A stretch of 64,000 nt of DNA from Paracoccus sp. S-4012 (GCF_009674885.1 NZ_WKKA01000002.1:310001-374000), one strand, 5' to 3'. Positions 51,346 to 61,042 are shown, numbered from the stretch's first letter. Notes: generated from the sequence alone by a model not told the origin. Made by a program: numbers and translations.

Positions 51346-52038
51346 TTACTCTGCGGGATCGACCCGCTGACGTCCAGCCAGTTCCCTCAGCCACTTGCGA
51401 TGGTGGCGGAAGGCCCAGCCGCCGGTCACGGTGCCGCGGGTCATGGCGCGGATCGTGCCCTTGGTCCAGAAGGCCGCGTAGACGTGCAGGATGAAGACCA
51501 GGATGATGAGCACCGCCGCGATGGAATGCGTCAGCAGCATCACCCGCCGCGTCTCGGTCGTCACCACGTCGGGGAAATACTGGTACCAGATCGGGATGCC
51601 GGTCGCGATCAGCAGCAGGATCAGGAAGACCATGCTCCAGTAGATGAACTTCTGCCCGAGGTTGTACTTGCCGACCTCCGGCAGCCGCTCCTCCTCGCCC
51701 TTCATCACGGCGTCGAGGTTCTTCGCCCAGGTGATGTCCTCGCGCCGGATCAGGTTCAGCTTCCACAGCTGCAGCGCGAGGATGGTGAAGCTGATGACGA
51801 GCGCCACCCCCAGGAACGGGTGGAGCCAGCGGGTCGTCTGCCCGCCCCCGAAAAGCGCGGTCAGCCCATAGAGCGACGGGTGGAACAGCGCCAGGCCGGA
51901 GACCAGCAGCAGGATCAGCAGGATCGCCGTGATCCAGTGGTTGAGCCGGGTGAGGCCGCGGTAGCGGTGGACCTCGACCACGGGCTGCCGGGCGACGATG
52001 CGGTCGCCCGGCTCGGAGTAGACGCGGTCCTTGCTCAT
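51346..52038 (-). CDS. fdoI: Formate dehydrogenase gamma subunit, cytochrome b556
   Basis: This 230-residue subunit anchors the formate dehydrogenase in the membrane and passes electrons to quinone. It has four membrane helices ([78 protein letters not shown]) with heme b histidines in [22 protein letters not shown] and [10 protein letters not shown]. Its ATG overlaps the stop of fdoH (ATGA). FdoI or FdnI naming is by homology to the E. coli Fdo/Fdn enzymes. Confidence 0.94.
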   Translation of the reverse strand: MSKDRVYSEPGDRIVARQPVVEVHRYRGLTRLNHWITAILLILLLVSGLALFHPSLYGLTALFGGGQTTRWLHPFLGVALVISFTILALQLWKLNLIRREDITWAKNLDAVMKGEEERLPEVGKYNLGQKFIYWSMVFLILLLIATGIPIWYQYFPDVVTTETRRVMLLTHSIAAVLIILVFILHVYAAFWTKGTIRAMTRGTVTGGWAFRHHRKWLRELAGRQRVDPAE

Positions 52039-53036
52039 GCCTGGTCCCTCCGCGGCGGAGTCGAGTCAGGCGGCGCGGCCGCGTCCACGATGTCGCCGGC
52101 CTGCCGCTCGTCGTTGACGGAGACGGCGTTCGGACGGGTCATGACGTTGTGGACGATGCTGCCCACCGCGGCGAGCGCGATGGCGGCGAGGCCGATGGTC
52201 TTGGTCGGGCCCTTCCACGCCTCCACCGTGCCGGCGATGACCGGGTCGTCCGGCAGGCCCTCATAGAGGGACGGCTTGTCGGCGTGATGCAGCACATACA
52301 TCACATGCGTGCCGCCGACGCCCGCCGGGTCGTAGAGGCCGGCATTGTCGTAGCCCCGCGACTTCAGGTCGGCGATGCGCTCCTCGGCATGGGCCTTCAT
52401 GTCGTCCTTGGTGCCGAAGACGATGGCCTGCGTCGGGCAGGCCTTGGCGCAAGCCGGACCCTGCCCCACGGCGACGCGGTCGCTGCACAGGGTGCATTTG
52501 TAGACCGTGTGGTCGCGCTGGCTGAGCCGCGGGATGTCGAACGGACAGCCCGAGATGCAGTAGCCGCAGCCGATGCAGTTCTCGTGGATGAAATCCACGA
52601 TCCCGTTGGAATACTGCACGATGGCGCCGGGGGCCGGGCAGGCCTTGAGGCAGCCCGGGTCCTCGCAATGCATGCAGCCGTCCTTGCGGATCAGCCATTC
52701 GAGGTTGTTGGTCTCCTCGTTCTCGTACTCCGTGAACCGCATGAGCGTGAACATGTCAGGCGTCAGGTCGTGCGGGTTCTCGTAGACGCCGACATTCTCC
52801 TCGATCTCGGGGATGGTGTCGTTCCACTCGACGCAGGCGGTCTGGCAGGCCTTGCAGCCGATGCATTTCGACACGTCGATCAGCTTGGCCACGGGCGTCA
52901 GCTGACGCTCGGGGGTGGGCTGTTGGGTCGTGGCCGAGATGCGGACCAGGTCGCGGGCATCGAAGCCCGCGGCCAGGGGAACCGTCGGAGGGTTGGCGAC
53001 GGCGGTGACGGGCTGGGAGGCGGTCTCGGTGCTCAT
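52035..53036 (-). CDS. fdoH: Formate dehydrogenase beta (iron-sulphur) subunit
   Basis: The beta subunit carries four [4Fe-4S] clusters that link the catalytic subunit to cytochrome b. The 333-residue protein has four cysteine clusters: [58 protein letters not shown] and [24 protein letters not shown]-terminal membrane helix ([20 protein letters not shown]) tethers it to the membrane, as in FdoH/FdnH. It overlaps fdoG and fdoI by four bases each (ATGA). Confidence 0.96.
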   Translation of the reverse strand: MSTETASQPVTAVANPPTVPLAAGFDARDLVRISATTQQPTPERQLTPVAKLIDVSKCIGCKACQTACVEWNDTIPEIEENVGVYENPHDLTPDMFTLMRFTEYENEETNNLEWLIRKDGCMHCEDPGCLKACPAPGAIVQYSNGIVDFIHENCIGCGYCISGCPFDIPRLSQRDHTVYKCTLCSDRVAVGQGPACAKACPTQAIVFGTKDDMKAHAEERIADLKSRGYDNAGLYDPAGVGGTHVMYVLHHADKPSLYEGLPDDPVIAGTVEAWKGPTKTIGLAAIALAAVGSIVHNVMTRPNAVSVNDERQAGDIVDAAAPPDSTPPRRDQA

Positions 53037-56000
53037 GCGATCGGCTCCCCTGCCAGAGGCTCGATGTTGACGAGGAACGCCTTGAACTCCGGCGTCTCGA
53101 TATTGGCGTCACCCACGAAGGGCGTCAGCGTGTTCGGGCCGAAGCCTTTCCGCGCCGCGCCGGTAAAGCCCCAATGCAGCGGGATGCCGACCACATGGAC
53201 CGGCTTGCCGCCGCAGATGAGCGGCTTGATCCGCTTGGTGACGACCGCCTTGGCCTGCACCGAGCCGCGCTTCGACCACACCCGGACCATGCCGCCCCGG
53301 GCGATGCCACGCTCGGCTGCCAGTTCCTCGCTGATCTCGACGAAGAACTCCGGCTGCATGACCGCGTTCACGCGGTTGTGCTTGGTCCAGTAGTGGAAGT
53401 GCTCGGTCAGCCGGTAGCTGGTGCCGACGAACGGGAACTCCTCGCTGGTGGCGAACTGCTCCACGTCCGATTCGAACACGCGGGCCACGGGATTGCCCCG
53501 CATCCGGTCGTTGAACACGTTCTGCATGGGGCTCTCGAAGGGCTCCATGTGGGTCGGGAACGGCCCGTCGCGCATCATGCCGCGCGAGAAGAGCCGCGAG
53601 ACCCCTTCCGGGTTCATGATGAACGGCATCACCTGTCCGGGCGGCGCCGTCACCGCGATGTCGGGCACGTCGTAGCCCTCCCACCGCTCGCCGTTCCACC
53701 AGATCAGCGGCCGTGACGGATCGCGCGGGTTGCCGTCGAGATCGGCCGAAGCCCGGTTGTAGAGGATGCGCCGGTTCATCGGCCAGCTCCACGCCCAGTT
53801 CTGGTAGGTGCCGGTGTTGTCGGGATCGCTGTTGTCCCGGCGCGCCATGTTGTTGCCGTTCTCGTTCCAGCTCCCGGAATAGATCCAGTTGCCGCACATG
53901 GTCGAGCCGTCGTCCTTGAGCTGGCTGAAGTTCAGCACCTGCTGCCCCGCCTCCACCAGCACCTTCGAGGGATCGTTCGGATCGGTGAGGGTGGTGAGCG
54001 CGCGCCCGTTCATCTCGCGCGCGAGCTCGCCGGCCGTCGGCTCGTTCGGGTCCGCGTAGTCCCAGGTCAGGTTCAGGATCGGCTCCGGCACCACGCCGCC
54101 CTCGGTGCGGTAGAGCTCCCGCAGCCGCAGGAAGATCTGGGCCATGATCCAGACGTCTGTCTGCGCCTGTCCGGGCGCGGTCGCCCCCGGCCAGTGCCAC
54201 TGCAGCCAGCGGCCCGAGTTGACCAGCGAGCCCTCATCCTCGGCAAAGCAGGTCGAGGGCAGCTGGATCACCTCGGTCTGGATCGCCGCAGGGTCCACGT
54301 CGTTGTAGATGCCGTGGTTTTCCCAGAACCGCGACGTCTCGGTCTCGAGCGGGTCCATGACCACGAGCAGCTTCAGCTTCGCCAGGGCCTCGGTGTTCTT
54401 GCCGCGGTTGGACAGCGCCAGCAGCGGGTTGAAGCCCTGACAGAAGTAGATGTTGACGTGGCCCTGATGCATCAGCTCGAACATGCGCAGCATGTCGTAG
54501 GCCGGCACGTCGAGCTTGGGCAGGTAGTGATAGGCCCAGTCGGTCTCCGGCGTGGCCGCATCGCCCCACATGGATTTCATGAACGAAACCATGAACTTGG
54601 AGTAGTTCTGCCAGTAGCTGGTCTGACCCTCCATGAGCGGCCGGAACTGGCGCGACTCCATGTAGGTGGTCCAGTCGGGCTCCTTCTCGGTCGGCATGTT
54701 CAGATAGCCGGGCAGCAGGTTCGACATCAGGCCGATATCGGTCAGGCCCTGGATGTTTGAGTGCCCGCGCAGCGCGTTCATGCCGCCGCCGCGCACCCCG
54801 ATATTGCCCAGGATCAGCTGCAGCATCGCCATGCCGCGGATGTTCTGCGACCCCTTGGAGTGCTGCGTCCAGCCGAGCGCATACATCGACGTCATCGTCT
54901 TGTCGGCCGCCGAGGTCTCGCCGATCATCTCGGCGATCTTCAGGAACTTGTCGCGCGGCGTGCCGGTGATGTTCTCGACGAATTCGGGCGTGTAGACGTC
55001 CACATGCGCCTTGAGCATGTTCCAGACGCAGCGCGGGTCCTGCAGCGTCGGGTCGGTCAGCGCGTAGCCGTCCTCGCCGAACTGATAGTCCCAGCTTGCC
55101 TTGTCGTAGTCGCGCTTGCCCTCGTCATAGCCGGTGAACAGACCGTCCTGCCAGCCGAAGTCCTCGCGCACGAGGAACGAGGCGTTGGTGAAGTTCTTGA
55201 CGTAGTCCCAGTCGACCTTGTCGTTCTCGATCATCCACCGGATCATGCCCATCAGGAAGGCAATGTCGGTGCCGGGGCGGATCGGCGCATACATGTCGGC
55301 CACCGACGCGGTCCGCGTGAAGCGCGGATCGACGACGATCAGCTTCGCACCCCGATGGTGCTTGGCCTCGGTGACCCATTTGAAGCCACAGGGATGCGCT
55401 TCGGCGGCGTTGCCGCCCATGACGATCACGAGGTCGGTATTCTTGATGTCGGTCCAGGAGTTGGTCATCGCTCCACGGCCAAATGTCGGGCCCAAACTGG
55501 ACACCGTGGGGCCGTGTCAGACGCGCGCCTGGTTATCGAATCCTACGATACCGATACCGCGGACGACCTTGAAGGTGGCCCATGCGGTCTCGTTGGTGGT
55601 GGCCGAGGCGGCCAGGAAGCCTGTGGTGGTCCAGCGATTCACCGGGGTTCCGGCGTCGTTGACCGTCACGAGGTTGGCGTCGCGGTCGTCCTTCATCGCA
55701 CGGGCGATGCGGTCGAGCGCCTCCTCCCAGGTGATCGGCTCGAAGCGGTCGCTGCCGGGGCGGCGGATCTTCGGCTCGGTCAGGCGGGTCTCGGAGCGGA
55801 CGAAATCCTTCAGCGCCGAGCCCTTGGGGCAGAGCGTGCCGCGGTTGGTCGGGTGGTCCGCGTCGCCTTCGACATGGATCAGCTCGGCCACCTCGCCCTG
55901 GGTGCGGTCGCCCTTGGAGTAGAGGATCACGCCGCAGGCGACGGAGCAGTAGGGGCAGGTGTTGCGGGTTTCCGTGGTGGCGGTCAGCTTGTTCGGCCGC

Positions 56001-56119
56001 ACATAGGCCATCACCGCTGCCTCTGCCTCGCCGAAGCCCATTGCCCCGAGCGAGGTCGCCGCCACCGCACCCGCACCGGCGAGCTTTAGAAAGCCCCGAC
56101 GCGAGAGATCGACGTTCAT
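53033..56119 (-). CDS. fdoG: Formate dehydrogenase alpha subunit, selenoprotein (UGA = Sec201)
   Basis: This 1028-residue molybdenum/tungsten bis-MGD enzyme oxidises formate in the periplasm. The N-terminus [22 protein letters not shown] is a Tat signal with SRRGFLK. A [4Fe-4S] site follows ([12 protein letters not shown]...TLCPKGS). The in-frame TGA at 55517-55519 encodes residue 201 in the conserved context [27 protein letters not shown], at the position of E. coli FdnG Sec196. Without recoding the gene would look split: an upstream 200-residue frame and a downstream frame that could start at GTG 55504. A strong GGAGG precedes the ATG. It is the only visible Sec protein in the window. Confidence 0.97.
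55474..55516 (-). promoter_or_regulatory. SECIS element of fdoG, directly after the UGA codon
   Basis: On the mRNA the first seven bases after UGA (CACGGCC) pair with GGCCGUG 30 bases later, and an inner five-base-pair stem GUCCA/UGGGC (one G-U) closes a GUU apical loop at 20-22 bases after UGA (55497-55495). This matches the bacterial SECIS layout, in which SelB reads a short hairpin with G and U in the loop. Confidence 0.9.
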
Positions 56120-56148
56120 CGGAATCCCTCCTGTTAAAACTGTGAACC

Positions 56149-56212
56149 GCAGTTGCTCAGAGTTGAGCTTGGGCCGGCGCGGCGCAGCCTGTCAAGGCCA
56201 GCAATTGCTGAG
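56149..56212 (-). promoter_or_regulatory. Candidate fdo promoter and paired operator
   Basis: In the 101-base gap ahead of fdoG, two direct repeats read on the minus strand as CTCAGCAATTGC (56212-56201) and CTGAGCAACTGC (56160-56149), 52 bases centre to centre, about five helical turns. The distal copy includes a perfect 12-bp palindrome CAGCAATTGCTG (56199-56210). A TTGACA -35 (56195-56190) lies between them but the -10 at the right distance is poor, which would fit an activator-dependent promoter. The regulator is unknown. Confidence 0.35.
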
Positions 56213-56220
56213 TAAATCAG

Positions 56221-56988
56221 TCAACCGGTGATCCGTGCCGCGCCAGTCAGCACCTCGAGGCGGCTCGTGCGCGCCGGCGCGACCAGCGTCAGCCCCGCCG
56301 CCTCCGCCGCCTCGGCCGCAGCCGCCGTCGGGGCGGAGACGCCGATCAGGATCGGCGCGCCGAGCACCGTGCATTTCTGCACCAGATCGAGCGAAATGCG
56401 GCTCGTCATCAGAACCGCGCCCTCCCGCGGCTCGGCCCCGCGCAAGGCGCCTGCGAGCTTGTCGAGAGCGTTGTGGCGGCCCACGTCCTCGCGCACGGCG
56501 ACCAGCCCCCGGCCGGGGCTCCAGAAGCCCGCCGCATGGGTGGCGCGCGTCACCTCGCGGATCGGCTGGGCGGCGCTGAGGGCCTCCATCGCCGCCTCGA
56601 TATCCGCACGGCTGAGAGACGGGCCGCCCGGGGCGATCCCCGGAAGCTGGCGCATCGCCTCGGCCAGCGTCTCGATCCCGCAGAGGCCGCAGCCCACGGG
56701 GCCAACGCGGGCGCGGCGGCGGGCGGCCAAGCGCGCCGCGACGGCCTCGTGCACCCAGAGCTGCACGTCGATGCCAAGCTCGGTCGGCACGATCTCGACC
56801 CGCTCGATCTCCTCGCGGCGGGCGAGGCCCTCGGTCAGCGAGAAGCCGTAGGCGAAGTCCTCGAGATCGGCGGGGGTAGCCATCAGCACCGCCTCGGTCG
56901 AGCCGTTATAGGTCAGCGCCACGGCGACCTCGGCGGCGAGCGGGTTGTGGGCGCCGGGATGGGTACGGGCGGTGGGGGGCAGGGTCAT
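56221..56988 (-). CDS. fdhD: FdhD, sulfurtransferase for formate dehydrogenase
   Basis: FdhD transfers sulphur from IscS to the molybdenum cofactor of formate dehydrogenase, an essential activation step. The 255-residue protein has VALTYNGSTEAVLMATPADLEDFAYGFSLTEG and the catalytic cysteine pair in GPVGCGLCGIETL, plus RTTHAAGF-type ATHAAGFWSPGRGLVAVREDVGRHNALDKLAGAL. Its ATG overlaps the stop codon of yihY (ATGA). It lies 101 bases upstream of fdoG, with the possible fdo promoter between them. Confidence 0.95.
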   Translation of the reverse strand: MTLPPTARTHPGAHNPLAAEVAVALTYNGSTEAVLMATPADLEDFAYGFSLTEGLARREEIERVEIVPTELGIDVQLWVHEAVAARLAARRRARVGPVGCGLCGIETLAEAMRQLPGIAPGGPSLSRADIEAAMEALSAAQPIREVTRATHAAGFWSPGRGLVAVREDVGRHNALDKLAGALRGAEPREGAVLMTSRISLDLVQKCTVLGAPILIGVSAPTAAAAEAAEAAGLTLVAPARTSRLEVLTGAARITG

Positions 56989-57878
56989 GCTTTCGCCTGT
57001 GCAGACTGGCCCGTCACCGCGGCCTCGCGCGCGGCGCGGGCGGCGGCGATACGGCGGCGGCGCGTGTTCTCGACATTGATGAGGGCGCCCAGCAGGACCG
57101 AGAACCCGGCGAGATAGAACCACATCAGCAGCGCCACCACAGCCCCGATGGAACCGTAGATCCGGTTGTAGCTGTTGAAGCTGGAGAGATAGGACGAGAA
57201 CGCGATCGAGGCAAAGGCCCAGGCGAGGGCCGCGATCACCGCGCCCCAGGTGAAGATCGGCGTCCGCGGCCGCTTCACGTTGGGGCCGTAGCGGTAGAGG
57301 ATGCCGATGCCGATGATGACGATGAGAAACATCGCGGCCCAAGGCAGCGCCGTGATGAGCCAAGCGCGGAGCGGCCCGAAGGTCAGCAGGTTGATGAGCA
57401 GGGGCACGATGACGATCGTCGCGAGCCCCATCAGCACCACGCCGACGATGGCCAGCGTCAGGACGTAGGCCACCACGAAACCCATGATGGTCGAGTGCGA
57501 GCGCACCCCATAGGCCGCGTTCAGGCCGCGGATCAGCGCATCCACCCCGGCCCGCGCTGCCACCGTGGCGATGGCGAAGGAGACGATCGACGCCCAGCCG
57601 AGCTGCGTGCGCCCGCCCGAGAGCAGGGCCGAGACCTGCGCGTGCAGGATCTCGGCCGCCTGCTCGGGGATGAACTCCTCGGCGATAGTGACATAGGTCA
57701 GGATGACGTTGGGGTCATACCAGAGGCTCCACAGCGCGATGATCGCGGCGAGGCCGGGGAAGACCGCGAACATGGCGTAGAAGGCCACCCCGGCGGCGAT
57801 CAGGCCCATGTGGATCTTGTCCATCCGCTCGAACAGGGACTGGATGAAGTTCCAGAGATCGCGGGCTTGGGTGAGCAT
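56985..57878 (-). CDS. YihY/BrkB family inner-membrane protein
   Basis: A 297-residue membrane protein of the YihY/BrkB (formerly misnamed ribonuclease BN) family with six predicted helices; family motifs GLIAAGVAFYAMFAVFPGLAAIIALWSL, YGVRSHSTIMGFVVAYVLTLAIVGVVLMG and GAVIAALAWAFASIAFSSYLSSFNSYNRIYGSIGAVVALLMWFYLAGFSVLLGA are clear. Family members may transport lipids or other solutes, but no function is settled. Four bases of its end overlap the fdhD start, which couples it to the formate dehydrogenase operon; dnaQ lies upstream on the same strand. Confidence 0.88.
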   Translation of the reverse strand: MLTQARDLWNFIQSLFERMDKIHMGLIAAGVAFYAMFAVFPGLAAIIALWSLWYDPNVILTYVTIAEEFIPEQAAEILHAQVSALLSGGRTQLGWASIVSFAIATVAARAGVDALIRGLNAAYGVRSHSTIMGFVVAYVLTLAIVGVVLMGLATIVIVPLLINLLTFGPLRAWLITALPWAAMFLIVIIGIGILYRYGPNVKRPRTPIFTWGAVIAALAWAFASIAFSSYLSSFNSYNRIYGSIGAVVALLMWFYLAGFSVLLGALINVENTRRRRIAAARAAREAAVTGQSAQAKA

Positions 57879-57950
57879 GGAGATCCGGGCCGGGAGGGAC
57901 GGGGCCGAGGTTCGCGCGGATCGCGCCCGCGCGCAACCGCGGCGCCCGCG

Positions 57951-58652
57951 TCAGGACGCGCCGTAGCGGCGCCAGACGGCGGCCTCGCCCAGCGTCGCGA
58001 CGAAGGCGGCATGGGCGGCGCGCTCGGCCTCGGTCAGCCGCGGCGCGAGGGGCTGCGGGCGCGTGCGGCGCGGGGCGGCGCTCTGGGCTGCGGCGTCGGG
58101 AGAGGCAGAAGCCACGACCTCGAAGGCGATGGTCGTCTGGCGGCCGCCGACGAGTTCCAGATAGACCTCGGCCAGAAGCTGGCTGTCGAGCAGCGCGCCG
58201 TGCAGATCGCGGCCGGAGTTGTCGACCCCGAACCGCTGGCAGAGCGCGTCGAGCGAGCTTGCCGCTCCGGGCAGCTTCTCGCGCGCAAGCGCAAGGGTGC
58301 AGAGCGCGCGCGACCAGGGCAGCGCCGGGTGTCCGGTGAGGGTGAGCTCGTGGTTGAGGAAGCGGATGTCGAACGGCGCGTTGTGGATCACGAGGCGCGC
58401 GTCATCGCCGATGAAGGCGAGAAACTCCGCCACGATGGCCGTGAAGGGCGGCTTGTCGCGAAGGAAGGCGTCGTCGAGGCCGTGGACCGCGACGGCATCG
58501 GCCGGGACCGGGCGGCCGGGGTTGATGTAGCGGTGGAAGTGGCGGCCGGTGGGCAGGTAGTTCACCAGTTCCACCGCGCCGATCTCGACGATGCGGTCGC
58601 CGGTCGCCGGGTCGAGGCCGGTGGTCTCGGTGTCGAGGACGATCTCACGCAT
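57951..58652 (-). CDS. dnaQ: DNA polymerase III epsilon (proofreading) subunit
   Basis: DnaQ is the 3'-5' exonuclease of the replicative polymerase. The 233-residue product begins [28 protein letters not shown] (Exo I, DTETTG), has [17 protein letters not shown] (Exo II) and [20 protein letters not shown] (Exo III, HxAxxD-type). The C-terminal tail ([22 protein letters not shown]) would bind the polymerase core. The ATG at 58652 overlaps coaE by 8 bases. It is followed downstream by yihY after 72 bases. Confidence 0.96.
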   Translation of the reverse strand: MREIVLDTETTGLDPATGDRIVEIGAVELVNYLPTGRHFHRYINPGRPVPADAVAVHGLDDAFLRDKPPFTAIVAEFLAFIGDDARLVIHNAPFDIRFLNHELTLTGHPALPWSRALCTLALAREKLPGAASSLDALCQRFGVDNSGRDLHGALLDSQLLAEVYLELVGGRQTTIAFEVVASASPDAAAQSAAPRRTRPQPLAPRLTEAERAAHAAFVATLGEAAVWRRYGAS

Positions 58653-59244
58653 TGCGGGCCTCCATGATCCGGGCGCAGATGGCGTCCACCGCGGCCTCCG
58701 CGCCCTCGGGCGTGTCGGTCGGGATGACCCAGGTCGCGCGGCGGCGTTTCTCGGCGTCAGGAAGCTGGCGCGCAAGGATCAGGTCGAACATCTCGGGCGT
58801 CATGCCGGGGCGGGCGAGGACGCGGTGCCGCTGCGCAGCGGCACCGGCGGAGACCACGGCGACGCCGTCGAGGCTGGCCTCGCCGCCCGTCTCGAACAGC
58901 AGTGGTATGTCCAGGACCGCGATGGGGGCGCCGCTGGCCTCGGCCTCTGCGAGGAAGCCGCCGCGGTCGGCGGCCACTAGGGGGTGGACGATCTGCTCGA
59001 GCCGGGCGATGGCGGCGGGGTCGGCCTCCAGCGCCGCCTTGAGCGCCCCGCGGTCGATGCCCCCCTCGCGGAGCGCGGTCGGGAAGGCCGCGGCGACCGG
59101 CGCGACGGCGGCGCCGCCGGGGGCGTAGAGGCGGTGGACGGCGGCGTCGGCGTCCCAGACCGGGTGCCCGCGGCGCGCGAACATGGCCGCTGTGGTGGAC
59201 TTGCCCATGCCGATGGAGCCGGTGAGGCCGAGGCGGAAGGTCAC
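58645..59244 (-). CDS. coaE: Dephospho-CoA kinase
   Basis: CoaE performs the last step of coenzyme A synthesis, phosphorylating dephospho-CoA. The 199-residue protein has the P-loop [34 protein letters not shown], then [24 protein letters not shown] and [29 protein letters not shown] with the lid arginines. The start is a GTG at 59244 overlapping the aroE stop (GTGA). The aroE-coaE-dnaQ order is characteristic of alphaproteobacterial genomes near the origin. Confidence 0.95.
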   Translation of the reverse strand: MTFRLGLTGSIGMGKSTTAAMFARRGHPVWDADAAVHRLYAPGGAAVAPVAAAFPTALREGGIDRGALKAALEADPAAIARLEQIVHPLVAADRGGFLAEAEASGAPIAVLDIPLLFETGGEASLDGVAVVSAGAAAQRHRVLARPGMTPEMFDLILARQLPDAEKRRRATWVIPTDTPEGAEAAVDAICARIMEARNA

Positions 59245-60107
59245 GCCAGCACCGCGGCGCGGGCGGCCTCGTCCACCTCCGGCCGCTGGCCGAACCACCG
59301 CTCGAACCCCGGCGCGGCCTGGTGCAGCAGCATGCCGAGGCCGTCGACCGTGACCGCGCCGCGCGCCGCGGCCTCCTCGAGGAAGGGCGTGACGAGGGGA
59401 TTGTAGACGAGATCGGTCACCAGCGTGCCGGGGGCCAGTGCCTCCATTGGCAGGCGCAGCGCCGGCCTGCCCGCCATTCCCGCCGAGGTCGCGTTGACCA
59501 CCGTTCCCGCCCCGTCGAGCATGTTGCCAAGCTGCGCCCAGTCGTAGACCACGATCTTGGCCCCGAACTCGGCCTTGATCTGCTCGGCCCGGATACGGGT
59601 GCGGTTGGCGATGCGAAGCTCGGGCACGCCCGCCTCGATCAGCGAGGCGACCACGGCCCGGGCCGCACCGCCGGCCCCGATGACGGCCGCCGGCTCAATC
59701 TCCGGGTGCCAGTCGGGGGCGTGCTGACGCAGGTTGGCAAGGAACCCGTAGCCGTCGGTATTGTCCGCATGGATGCGGCCGTCAGGACGGAAAATCAGCG
59801 TGTTGGCGGCCCCGATCAGCGCCGCGCGGTCGGTGACGACATCGGCGAGCGCCAGCACCGCCTCCTTGTGCGGAATGGTGACGTTGACGCCGACGAACCC
59901 CGCGAGCGGCAGCGTCCGCAGCACCTGTGCCAGATGGTCGGGCGCGACCGTGAGCGGCACATAATGGCCGGCGATGCCGTAGCGGGCGAGCCAATGACCG
60001 TGCAGGGCCGGAGAGCGGGAATGCGCGATCGGCCAGCCGAGAACTCCGGCCAGAGGGAGGGTGGCAACGGCGTCAGCAGACGGGGGCAGTGGCGCGGCGT
60101 CGGACAT
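59241..60107 (-). CDS. aroE: Shikimate dehydrogenase
   Basis: AroE reduces 3-dehydroshikimate to shikimate with NADPH in aromatic amino-acid synthesis. The 288-residue protein has the shikimate-binding [20 protein letters not shown] and [15 protein letters not shown] with the catalytic Lys, [13 protein letters not shown], the Rossmann motif [20 protein letters not shown] and [17 protein letters not shown] [20 protein letters not shown], then [19 protein letters not shown]. The ATG at 60107 was chosen; the open frame upstream lies in the candidate origin region. Confidence 0.96.
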   Translation of the reverse strand: MSDAAPLPPSADAVATLPLAGVLGWPIAHSRSPALHGHWLARYGIAGHYVPLTVAPDHLAQVLRTLPLAGFVGVNVTIPHKEAVLALADVVTDRAALIGAANTLIFRPDGRIHADNTDGYGFLANLRQHAPDWHPEIEPAAVIGAGGAARAVVASLIEAGVPELRIANRTRIRAEQIKAEFGAKIVVYDWAQLGNMLDGAGTVVNATSAGMAGRPALRLPMEALAPGTLVTDLVYNPLVTPFLEEAAARGAVTVDGLGMLLHQAAPGFERWFGQRPEVDEAARAAVLA

Positions 60108-60475
60108 GGGATGGTGATAGCCATGGGGCCGGAGACAGGGAAGTCCCCAGACGCCTGGGGATAAGGCCGGCTGTGGCGGGTGGATCGGCGGGCGGGATCG
60201 GGGCTCCGGCAAAGGGCTGGGGAAAGCGGGCATGAACGCAAGGGGAACGGGCGAGCCGATACCACAAGGGGAGAACTCGGCTGCAGTTCTGCACTGCCGG
60301 GGACAGAAGCCGGGGTCCAGCCGCCAACTGACTGACAACGTCTGGTTTAATGGTCGGCGGAACGGACCCGCGCCTGTGGATAGACCAGGGGACGCAGGCT
60401 TATCCCCATGTCCCCAGGCCCTACTGCCACATCAACCTTTTTTCATCTTCATTCTTAAGTAAGAAGAGGGACGCC
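60108..60475. other. Candidate chromosomal replication origin (oriC) between aroE and hemJ
   Basis: This 368-base gene-free stretch lies between divergent aroE-coaE-dnaQ and hemJ-rho-mnmE-mnmG, a context resembling the Caulobacter origin region. It has three 9-mers one base off the DnaA-box consensus TTATCCACA: TGGGGATAA (60156-60164), TGTGGATAG (60375-60383) and TTATCCCCA (60400-60408). A 33-base AT-rich run (60431-60463) next to the last could be an unwinding element. It also has a CCCCAG-ACGC-CTGGGG hairpin (60145-60160). No full CtrA site (TTAA-N7-TTAA) was found. The call rests on context and weak boxes. Confidence 0.45.
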
Positions 60476-60922
60476 ATGACCGACCTCCTCGCCACGCTCT
60501 ATCCCTGGACCAAGGCCGTCCATGTCATGGCGGTGCTGTCCTGGATGGCGGGACTCTTCTACCTGCCGCGGCTTTACGTCTATCACGCCGAGCGCGGACG
60601 TGGTGACGGCGAGCCGGGCGCGAGCCTCGGGATCATGGAGGACAAGCTCTTCCGGCTCATCATGGTCCCTGCGGCCTGGGCGAGCTGGATCGCGGGCCTG
60701 GCGCTGGTGCTGACGCCGGGGATCGTGGACTGGTCGATGCTCTGGCCATGGCTGAAGGCGGCGGGGGTGATCGCCATGACGGGCTTTCACCTCTGGATGG
60801 GGCGGCAGCGGCTGGCGCTGGGGCGCGGTGAGGGCCTCGGCGGGCGGCAGTACCGAATGCTCAACGAGGTGCCGACGCTGCTGATGGTCGTCATCGTGCT
60901 TGCGGTGATCGTGAAGTTCTGA
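60476..60922 (+). CDS. hemJ: HemJ, protoporphyrinogen IX oxidase
   Basis: HemJ is the membrane protoporphyrinogen oxidase used by many bacteria lacking HemG and HemY. The 148-residue, four-helix protein contains LYPWTKAVHVMAVLSWMAGLFYLPRLYVYHAER with the essential histidine, GIMEDKLFRLIMVPAAWASWIAGLALV and NEVPTLLMVVIVLAVIVKF. The ATG at 60476 follows AGAGGG; the frame is open further upstream into the candidate origin but that part has no features. It is followed by rho on the same strand. Confidence 0.93.
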   Translation: MTDLLATLYPWTKAVHVMAVLSWMAGLFYLPRLYVYHAERGRGDGEPGASLGIMEDKLFRLIMVPAAWASWIAGLALVLTPGIVDWSMLWPWLKAAGVIAMTGFHLWMGRQRLALGRGEGLGGRQYRMLNEVPTLLMVVIVLAVIVKF

Positions 60923-60924
60923 GT

Positions 60925-60953
60925 TTGACAATCCGGCCGGGTCGGCCTAGATG
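60925..60953 (+). promoter_or_regulatory. Sigma-70-like promoter upstream of rho
   Basis: TTGACA (60925-60930), a 17-base spacer and TAGATG (60948-60953) lie at the end of hemJ. A transcript from here would have an approximately 85-base rho leader, consistent with the long, autoregulated rho leaders of other bacteria. Confidence 0.5.
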
Positions 60954-61042
60954 CGGTCAACCGCCCGCGCCGTCCGGCGTCAGGGCTTCCCATCCATTTT
61001 CCGACTGCACGGGACCAGGTTCCGTCCATCCGCGGGGTTTCC

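Noticed and set aside
53033..55504. A separate 823-residue protein starting at GTG 55504, with a truncated 200-residue protein upstream (pseudogene reading of fdoG)
   Set aside because: The single TGA lies at the known selenocysteine position, is followed by a SECIS hairpin, and the sel genes are adjacent; this is one selenoprotein gene, not a broken one.
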